From Bacteroidales bacterium (GTDB lineage Bacteria > Bacteroidota > Bacteroidia > Bacteroidales > UBA12077), in contig DAOWGM010000022.1 in the NCBI GenBank assembly GCA_030637515.1, positions 39,937-103,936 of the forward strand: a stretch of DNA of 64,000 nt, written 5' to 3'. Each line of letters starts with the position of its first letter. Within the stretch, counting starts at the first letter, position 1. This document shows positions 57,028 through 64,000 of the stretch, one piece after another. The translations under genes were made by a program, and so were the position numbers. Under the pieces are notes generated by a model. The model did no database searches. It was not told the DNA's origin and saw nothing but the letters and a program-made list of their open reading frames with translations.

Positions 57028-57807
57028 TTAAATCTCAATTTCACCTTCGAATACTTGTGTTGCAGGTCCAGTTAACCAGATATTTCTGAAAGTATTTTTA
57101 TCTTTTTTAGTAAATGAAATGTGTAAGTTTCCTCCAATTGTAAGAATGTCATAAGAATTATTATTAGATTTTGAATAAAGAGATGCGCTTATAGCCGCAG
57201 CTGTAACTCCTGTTCCGCATGATAATGTTTCGTTTTCAACTCCTCTTTCATAAGTTCTTACAAAGATCTTATCCTCTTGAATCTCAACGAAATTAACGTT
57301 GGTTCCATCAGGAGAAAACTCTTTACTATATCTTATTTCCTTACCACGATTGTACACATCAATTTCTTTAACTTTCTCTTTGAAGGTGACATAATGAGGG
57401 GATCCTGTATTTAAGAAAAAGTTTGAGTTAACTTTATTTACGTTTGTAACATTTTGCATTTTAAGTGAAATAGAATCATCTTCATTAATTTTAGCTTTGT
57501 GTATTCCATCAATTGCACTGAAAATGGTTTCTTTGGCGAAAACCCCAAGATTTTTAGCAAAATCAACAATACATCTACCTCCATTACCACACATGGAACT
57601 TTCATTCCCATCAGAATTATAATATACCATATTAAAATCCAAATTAGCGTGATTTTCTAAAAGCATTAAACCATCTGCGCCAATGCCAAATCTTCTATCG
57701 CATAAATACTTGATATGAAGTTTGTTTAGTGATATTTTCTTTTCTCTGTTATCAATAATTATAAAGTCATTTCCAGTACCCTGATATTTAAAGAAATTAA
57801 TTGTCAT
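57028..57807 (-). CDS. dapF: Diaminopimelate epimerase
   Basis: Start at MTINFFKYQGTGNDFIIIDN; MCGNGGRC and ETLSCGTG active-site Cys motifs; the ORF-track upstream extension looks non-coding. Confidence 0.94.
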   Translation of the reverse strand: MTINFFKYQGTGNDFIIIDNREKKISLNKLHIKYLCDRRFGIGADGLMLLENHANLDFNMVYYNSDGNESSMCGNGGRCIVDFAKNLGVFAKETIFSAIDGIHKAKINEDDSISLKMQNVTNVNKVNSNFFLNTGSPHYVTFKEKVKEIDVYNRGKEIRYSKEFSPDGTNVNFVEIQEDKIFVRTYERGVENETLSCGTGVTAAAISASLYSKSNNNSYDILTIGGNLHISFTKKDKNTFRNIWLTGPATQVFEGEIEI

Positions 57808-57961
57808 GTTGTATTTTTTTGTAAACTTATAAATAAAATATTTAAAATGTACATTTGATAATTGCTTGTTAAATAATGTTAAACTGAGATATTTTGAATT
57901 TAAAGTCATTAATTTTGAGCAATAAGTACATTAAAATAATTAATTAAAACCAAATAGTGTT

Positions 57962-59443
57962 ATGAAAACCAAAACGTTTATAGGGAATATTCTTATTGCT
58001 GGTTTATCCGCATTATTAACAGTTATTATTTATACAAACTATTTTCAGGAAAAAATTAAAAGACCTGATTCAGAAACTCAAAAACGGAAGGCGCTTGATT
58101 TATTAGAGGATTCTAATCTCGTCAATTTCTATCAGGGAAATGTTGCAAAGGGTGAAATTAACGATTTTACTGTTGCCGCTGAAAACAGTATTCACGCTGT
58201 AGTTCATGTAACTTCTAAATATAATCTGGAAAACAACGATTCTTATAATAATTCATTTTACGAATGGTTGTTTGGAGAAAGGAATAATCAACCTGCCGTA
58301 TCTTTTGGATCTGGTGTAATTATTTCAGAGGATGGATATATAGTTACTAATAATCATGTAATTGAGAATTCTGATGAAATACAGGTTGTTTTGAATGATA
58401 AGCGAACATTTACAGCAAAACTTGTTGGTGCTGATCCGGGTACTGATCTTGCTTTGTTGAAAGTTAAATCAACAGAACTTCCTTTTATTTCTTATGGTAA
58501 TTCGGATGTTTTAAAAGTAGGAGAATGGGTGTTAGCAGTTGGAAATCCTTTTAATTTGACTTCAACAGTAACAGCAGGGATCGTAAGTGCAAAAGCCAGA
58601 AATATTAATATCCTCGACAATAAAAGTAATTATCCTATTGAATCATATATTCAAACCGATGCAGCTGTAAATAAAGGGAATAGCGGAGGAGCACTCGTAA
58701 ATTTAAGAGGCGAATTAGTAGGAATAAATTCAGCTATTCTATCTCCATCAGGATCTTATTCGGGTTATTCGTTTGCAATACCTATTAATTTAGTAAAAAA
58801 GGTAGTTGCAGATATCATTAAATTTGGTGAAGTACAGAGAGCTGTTCTTGGCATAAATATTCAAGATGTTAACAGCGAAACTGCTAAAAAATATAATCTC
58901 GATAAAATTGAAGGAGTACTTGTATCTGACGTAAACGATGGTGGCGCTGCGCAGGAGGCTGGATTGAAACAAGGTGATGTGATAGTTGAAGTTAATAAAG
59001 CAAAAACAAATAGTGTTGCTGAATTAACAGAACAAATGGGGAATTACAGACCTGGAGAAATTATTTACATTACTGTTAAAAGGGATAATAAAAAGAAACA
59101 ATTTGAGGTGCTTTTACGTAATATGCTTGGAAACACGAAAATTGTGAAAACCGATGAGTTCTTTTCCATTTTGGGTGCGTCAGTTCAGCAAGTAGATAAT
59201 ATTGACAAACGAAGGCTGGATATTAATTATGGTGTTAAAATCACCGGAATTAAAAAAGGAGCTTTAAGAAAGTCTGGTATTAAGGAGGGATTTATAATAC
59301 TTAAAATGCAAGGCCAAAAAGTCGTTAATGTCGATGATCTAAAAAAGATCCTTAGTAAAGAAAATGAGGGAGCTATTGTTGAATTGAAAGGATTGTATCC
59401 CGAAGGAAGATATATGTATGTATATCAGATAAAATTGGAATAA
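57962..59443 (+). CDS. Do/Deg family trypsin-like periplasmic serine protease with PDZ domains
   Basis: TNNHVIENSDEI, DLALLKV, DAAVNKGNSGGALVN catalytic motifs; two PDZ-like regions. Confidence 0.94.
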   Translation: MKTKTFIGNILIAGLSALLTVIIYTNYFQEKIKRPDSETQKRKALDLLEDSNLVNFYQGNVAKGEINDFTVAAENSIHAVVHVTSKYNLENNDSYNNSFYEWLFGERNNQPAVSFGSGVIISEDGYIVTNNHVIENSDEIQVVLNDKRTFTAKLVGADPGTDLALLKVKSTELPFISYGNSDVLKVGEWVLAVGNPFNLTSTVTAGIVSAKARNINILDNKSNYPIESYIQTDAAVNKGNSGGALVNLRGELVGINSAILSPSGSYSGYSFAIPINLVKKVVADIIKFGEVQRAVLGINIQDVNSETAKKYNLDKIEGVLVSDVNDGGAAQEAGLKQGDVIVEVNKAKTNSVAELTEQMGNYRPGEIIYITVKRDNKKKQFEVLLRNMLGNTKIVKTDEFFSILGASVQQVDNIDKRRLDINYGVKITGIKKGALRKSGIKEGFIILKMQGQKVVNVDDLKKILSKENEGAIVELKGLYPEGRYMYVYQIKLE

Positions 59444-59548
59444 AAAGCATGGTTTTATATTACCGCATAGATTTTTGGTGTTTTTTACTGTAAATTTGCA
59501 TATATCGCATTTTGAGTAAAGTTAACTTTGAGAAATCTTTTATAGTCA

Positions 59549-60409
59549 ATGAGACAGCTAAAAATTACAAAATCGATTACCAACAGAGAAAGTGCTTCTT
59601 TAGATAAGTATTTACAGGAAATTGGTCGAGAAGGACTAATTACTGTTGAAGAAGAAGTTGAATTAGCACAAAGAATTAGAAAAGGAGACAGGCTGGCTTT
59701 AGAAAAACTTACAAAAGCAAACCTGCGCTTTGTGGTGTCAGTTGCAAAACAATATCAAAATCAAGGGCTTACGTTGCCTGACTTAATTAATGAAGGTAAT
59801 TTGGGCTTGATAAAAGCAGCCGAAAAATTTGACGAAACACGTGGGTTTAAATTTATTTCTTACGCGGTTTGGTGGATTCGACAATCTATATTGCAGGCTT
59901 TGGCTGAACAATCAAGAATAGTTCGTTTACCATTAAATCAGGTTGGTTCCTTAAATAAAATAAATAAAGCATTTTCTAAATTTGAACAAGAGAATGAAAG
60001 AACTCCTTCGCCCGACGAATTAGCCGATAAACTGGAATTGCCTAAGGATAAGGTGGTAGATACAATGAGAGTTTCCGGTAGGCATGTGTCAATGGATGCT
60101 CCATTTGCATCTGGAGAAGACAGCAGTTTGCTTGACGTTCTTGAGAATAATGATGCTCCAAAGGCAGATACTAGTTTAATTAACGAATCTTTAATTCGTG
60201 AAATTGACAGGTCATTAGCCACATTAACAGAAAGGGAGAGAGATATTGTTAAATATTTCTTTGGTATTGGAGTTTCAGAGATGACATTAGAAGAAATTGG
60301 TGATAATTTTGGTTTAACCAGAGAAAGAGTACGCCAGATTAAAGAAAAAGCTATTAGAAGATTAAGACATACTTCAAGAAGTAGATTGTTGAAAACTTAT
60401 CTGGGATAA
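59549..60409 (+). CDS. rpoD: Primary sigma factor RpoD/SigA-type
   Basis: [78 protein letters not shown]. Confidence 0.95.
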   Translation: MRQLKITKSITNRESASLDKYLQEIGREGLITVEEEVELAQRIRKGDRLALEKLTKANLRFVVSVAKQYQNQGLTLPDLINEGNLGLIKAAEKFDETRGFKFISYAVWWIRQSILQALAEQSRIVRLPLNQVGSLNKINKAFSKFEQENERTPSPDELADKLELPKDKVVDTMRVSGRHVSMDAPFASGEDSSLLDVLENNDAPKADTSLINESLIREIDRSLATLTERERDIVKYFFGIGVSEMTLEEIGDNFGLTRERVRQIKEKAIRRLRHTSRSRLLKTYLG

Positions 60410-60425
60410 TTTCTTTTTAAAATAT

Positions 60426-60451
60426 AAAGCCATCTTTTTAGATGGCTTTTT
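60426..60451. terminator. Bidirectional terminator between rpoD and uvrB
   Basis: AAAGCCATCTTTTTAGATGGCTTTTTTTA hairpin between convergent genes. Confidence 0.85.
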
Positions 60452-62464
60452 TTATTTCGTTTTTAAGAGTTCTTGTAAAGCGAACATCTCGTCACGTAAT
60501 CGCGCGGCTTCCTGAAAATTTAATTCTTTTGCAGCCTTCTCCATAGATAACTTAGTTTTTTCAATTGCTTTTTCTAATGCCATCTTATCCATATATTTTA
60601 CAATTGGATCTGCAGCAATATCTAAACCATCTGGTTCAGCATATATTTTCCCTTTTCGCCCTTTGTTTTGAAAGTTTTTCATTGTAGTGCCAAAAGCTTT
60701 TATAATTTGTTGCGGTGTTATTCCGTTTTTCTCATTATAAGCAAGTTGTTTTTCTCTTCGTTTAGTGGTTTCATCAATGGTTTGCTTCATAGATCTTGTA
60801 ATCTTGTCAGCATACATAATAACTTTCCCATCAATATTCCGGGCTGCTCTACCTGAAGTTTGTGTTAAAGCTCTGGATGATCTTAAGAACCCTTCTTTAT
60901 CAGCATCAAGTATAGCTACAAGTGCTACTTCAGGTAAATCCAATCCTTCGCGTAATAAATTTATACCGATTAACACATCAAAAGTTCCATCACGCAATTG
61001 GTCCATTATTTCAACCCGATCCAAGGTGTCTACATCTGAATGAATGTAACGACACTTTATCTCAAAACGAGTTAAATATTTCGTTAATTCTTCAGCCATT
61101 CTTTTAGTTAAAGTAGTAACAAGAACTCTCTGATTCTTTTCAGTTCTCAGGTTTATTTCTTCTATTAAATCATCAATTTGATTTAATGAAGGACGTACTT
61201 CAATCTCTGGATCAAGCAATCCTGTAGGTCGTATAACTTGCTCAACAATAACTCCTTCACACTTCTCTATTTCATAATCTGCTGGAGTGGCACTAACATA
61301 CATCAGTTGATTTGTTAAGTCTTCGAATTCTTCAAATTTTAAAGGTCTGTTATCAATTGCTGCAGGTAATCGGAAACCATATTCAACAAGATTTAACTTT
61401 CGAGATCGATCACCACCGTACATTGCTCTTACCTGTGGCAGGGTAACATGACTTTCATCAACTACAGTAAGGAAATCATCGGGAAAATAATCAAGTAAAC
61501 AGAACGGTCTGGTTCCAGGTTTTCTTCCGTCAAAATAGCGAGAATAATTCTCTATTCCTGAGCAATAACCTAATTCTTTTATCATCTCTAAATCATACTC
61601 AACTCTGTCTTTAACACGTTTTGCTTCAAATTTCTTTCCAACAGAATTAAAATATTCAATTTGATTAAATAAATCATCTTGAATTTGATGTATCGCACTA
61701 TGCATGCGATCTTTTGTAGTAACAAAAATATTAGCCGGATATATTATTCCGGACTCTAATTTTTCAATAGTTGTATTGTTGATTGGATCAAAAGATTCAA
61801 TCTCTTCAATTTCATCTCCCCAAAATACAACCCTGTAAGCTAAGTCGCTATATGCGAGGTGGATATCGATTGTGTCACCTTTAACTTTGAAAGTGCCGGG
61901 TTTGAATTCAATCTCAGTTCGGGAATACAAACTTTCAACCAGATATCTTAAAAACTGATTCCTGTCAATTGTTTGCCCGGTTTTTATTGTAATTGTATTA
62001 CTGTGAAAATCTTCAGGGTTTCCAATTCCATAAATACAAGAAACGGATGAAACAACAATAACATCTCTTCTGCCTGAAAGTAGTGAAGAAGTAGTACTCA
62101 GCCTGAGTTTCTCAATTTCCTCGTTAATTGATAAATCCTTTTCAATATATGTGTCAGTAACTGGAAGATACGCCTCAGGTTGGTAATAATCATAATATGA
62201 AACAAAATATTCTACCGCGTTTTCAGGAAAAAACTGTTTAAACTCTCCATATAATTGAGCTGCTAATGTTTTGTTATGACTCAATACCAAGGTTGGCTTT
62301 TGAACTTTTTCAATTACATTGGCAACTGTAAAAGTTTTTCCTGAACCTGTAACTCCTAATAATGTTTGAAATTTATCACCTCTGCTTACACCTTCAGAAA
62401 GCTGCTTAATTGCTTCTGGCTGGTCTCCGGTAGGAATATATTCTGATGATAATTTGAATTTCAT
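60452..62464 (-). CDS. uvrB: Excinuclease ABC subunit UvrB
   Basis: YIPTGDQPEAIKQL, GVTGSGKTFT, YYDYYQPEAYLP, GINLLREGLDLPEV, C-terminal UVR motif. Confidence 0.97.
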   Translation of the reverse strand: MKFKLSSEYIPTGDQPEAIKQLSEGVSRGDKFQTLLGVTGSGKTFTVANVIEKVQKPTLVLSHNKTLAAQLYGEFKQFFPENAVEYFVSYYDYYQPEAYLPVTDTYIEKDLSINEEIEKLRLSTTSSLLSGRRDVIVVSSVSCIYGIGNPEDFHSNTITIKTGQTIDRNQFLRYLVESLYSRTEIEFKPGTFKVKGDTIDIHLAYSDLAYRVVFWGDEIEEIESFDPINNTTIEKLESGIIYPANIFVTTKDRMHSAIHQIQDDLFNQIEYFNSVGKKFEAKRVKDRVEYDLEMIKELGYCSGIENYSRYFDGRKPGTRPFCLLDYFPDDFLTVVDESHVTLPQVRAMYGGDRSRKLNLVEYGFRLPAAIDNRPLKFEEFEDLTNQLMYVSATPADYEIEKCEGVIVEQVIRPTGLLDPEIEVRPSLNQIDDLIEEINLRTEKNQRVLVTTLTKRMAEELTKYLTRFEIKCRYIHSDVDTLDRVEIMDQLRDGTFDVLIGINLLREGLDLPEVALVAILDADKEGFLRSSRALTQTSGRAARNIDGKVIMYADKITRSMKQTIDETTKRREKQLAYNEKNGITPQQIIKAFGTTMKNFQNKGRKGKIYAEPDGLDIAADPIVKYMDKMALEKAIEKTKLSMEKAAKELNFQEAARLRDEMFALQELLKTK

Positions 62465-62469
62465 AAAAA

Positions 62470-63471
62470 CTAATTCTTCTTAAGAATTAAATATATAGGA
62501 TAATGGTCGCTATAACCACCATAATAGTTTGGACCACCATAGGTTCTGCTTGGGCTTTTTACTCCGTTTTTATTTTCATATGTTATCCAATCTGCAGAGA
62601 AAACATGTCCGGTTTTACCATCTACCACAAAACCATTTTTATCATTTAAGAAATGATTAGATACAATTAAATTGTCAAGCATATCCCAATTTCCACGGTA
62701 ACTGTGTGTTCCTTTTCCGGTTTCGGATAATTCAAGCATTATGTTGAATAATGAACCTTCATAATTAGAGTTGTTTGCATTCAGAGATTCAAAAATACTA
62801 GTGTTTTTTGGTCCATCGTTAAGATCACCCATAATAAGAATTTTTGCATTCTTGTTTGATTCTAATATTAAATCAACTTCTTTTCTAAGAGTTTCTGCAC
62901 ATTTAATTCTCTGAGGTTCTGTTTCCTGTTGCCCGCCACTTCTTGATTTCCAGTGATTAACAAATATATGAATTGTATCTTCTCCATACAGAATACCTTT
63001 GGCATATAATATATCTCTTACTTTATATTTAGAACTAGTATTTATGGGAATTGTTTTATGTGATAAATAAGTAAATTCATCAGAATTATAAATAAGTCCA
63101 ACATCAATTCCTCTTGAATCAGGACTATCTTCATGTACAATTTTATAATTAATTGATTTTAATGCTTCAGTTTTAATTAAATCATGAAGAACTGTACGAT
63201 TTTCAATTTCGCAAAGCCCTGCAATAACGGGAAGTTCATTTTCATTAACAGAACTAATTACTTTTGCAATATCATTTAGTTTCTTTTGATATCTTTCTGT
63301 AGTCCATTGTTTTTTGCCTTCAGGAGTAAATTCCTCATCTGTTATTAATGGATCATCAATTGTATCAAATAGATTTTCAACATTATAAAACATAATAGTA
63401 GCATTGTTATCCTGAGCATATATTGAAATAGATATAATGCTTACTATGATAATTAGAAAAAGATTTTTCAT
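62470..63471 (-). CDS. Endonuclease/exonuclease/phosphatase family protein
   Basis: MKNLFLIIIVSIISISIYA signal; FYNVENLFDTIDDP, GLCEIENR, ILIMGDLNDGPKN, SDHYPI motifs; start trimmed from 63525. Confidence 0.9.
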   Translation of the reverse strand: MKNLFLIIIVSIISISIYAQDNNATIMFYNVENLFDTIDDPLITDEEFTPEGKKQWTTERYQKKLNDIAKVISSVNENELPVIAGLCEIENRTVLHDLIKTEALKSINYKIVHEDSPDSRGIDVGLIYNSDEFTYLSHKTIPINTSSKYKVRDILYAKGILYGEDTIHIFVNHWKSRSGGQQETEPQRIKCAETLRKEVDLILESNKNAKILIMGDLNDGPKNTSIFESLNANNSNYEGSLFNIMLELSETGKGTHSYRGNWDMLDNLIVSNHFLNDKNGFVVDGKTGHVFSADWITYENKNGVKSPSRTYGGPNYYGGYSDHYPIYLILKKN

Positions 63472-63551
63472 GATTTCGTAATATTTAAAAGTTTGGAGGC
63501 ATAAAAATACGAATAATAATGACAAACCAACACTGACAATTAGACATAAAA

Positions 63552-63577
63552 AAAGTCACAAAATATTTTGTGACTTT
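63552..63577 (-). terminator. Rho-independent terminator downstream of tRNA-Pro
   Basis: AAAGTCACAAAATATTTTGTGACTTT perfect stem with T-run on the minus strand. Confidence 0.85.
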
Positions 63578-63579
63578 AG

Positions 63580-63655
63580 TCGGGATGAGAAGATTCGAAC
63601 TTCCGACCCCACGCCCCCCAGACGCGTACTCTAAACCTGGCTGAGCTACATCCCG
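63580..63655 (-). tRNA. tRNA-Pro (anticodon GGG)
   Basis: Minus strand CGGGATGTAGCTCAGCCAGGTTTAGAGTACGCGTCTGGGGGGCGTGGGGTCGGAAGTTCGAATCTTCTCATCCCGA; 7-bp acceptor stem, loop CTGGGGG gives GGG; no encoded CCA. Confidence 0.95.
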
Positions 63656-63797
63656 TAATGAGGTGTAAAAATACTTATCAATTCTTAATATGCAAAATTT
63701 ATTTTAAATTAAAATATGGTATATTTATTGTTTGAAAATAAAATTACTAATATAGATATTTATATAATTAGTTACGATAAATAAATCAATAAATTAA

Positions 63798-64000
<203 letters not shown>

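Noticed and set aside
59471-59498. Possible rpoD promoter (TTTG ... TAAATTTG)
   Set aside because: The TAAATTTG octamer fits, but the upstream TTTG is only about 13 nt away, so the pair is not a convincing match
60765-61043. 92-aa plus-strand ORF (and the overlapping 60922..61107)
   Set aside because: Antisense to uvrB conserved motifs
63580-63655. tRNA gene as an integration site for a mobile element
   Set aside because: No integrase, no direct repeat of the tRNA 3' end and no accessory genes seen beside it; housekeeping genes on both sides

Overview
This 64 kb AT-rich window looks chromosomal and Bacteroidota-like (Bacteroidales/Marinilabiliales-type gene content; this is inference from protein families). 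Most of it is conserved housekeeping: recG, an rseC-like gene plus rnfBCDGEA, tex, mutS2, ftsE, gyrB, dapF, a Do/Deg protease, rpoD, uvrB, tRNA-Pro(GGG) and the 5' end of a trxB-like gene. There is also a small glycan/amide-type group (polysaccharide deacetylase, FemAB/GNAT-like, asparagine-synthase-like, flippase). I saw no CRISPR array, transposase, integrase or prophage. The accessory region worth attention is an 18 kb same-strand block (about 20.4-38.6 kb, minus strand). It holds five intact hybrid histidine kinases and one internally deleted, frameshifted remnant. All share a near-identical coiled-coil/HisKA/HATPase/REC tail but have different sensor modules: beta-propeller, TPR+PAS, multi-TM, propeller+PAS. 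None carries a DNA-binding output. By eye, the block is organised into three transcription units, each preceded by the same promoter-like arrangement TTTG-N20-TAATTTAT. That shared arrangement, the modular duplication and the deletion remnant are the main findings. Secondary findings are perfect Shine-Dalgarno motifs at three rnf gene junctions and an asparagine-synthase-like protein lacking the catalytic N-terminal Cys.
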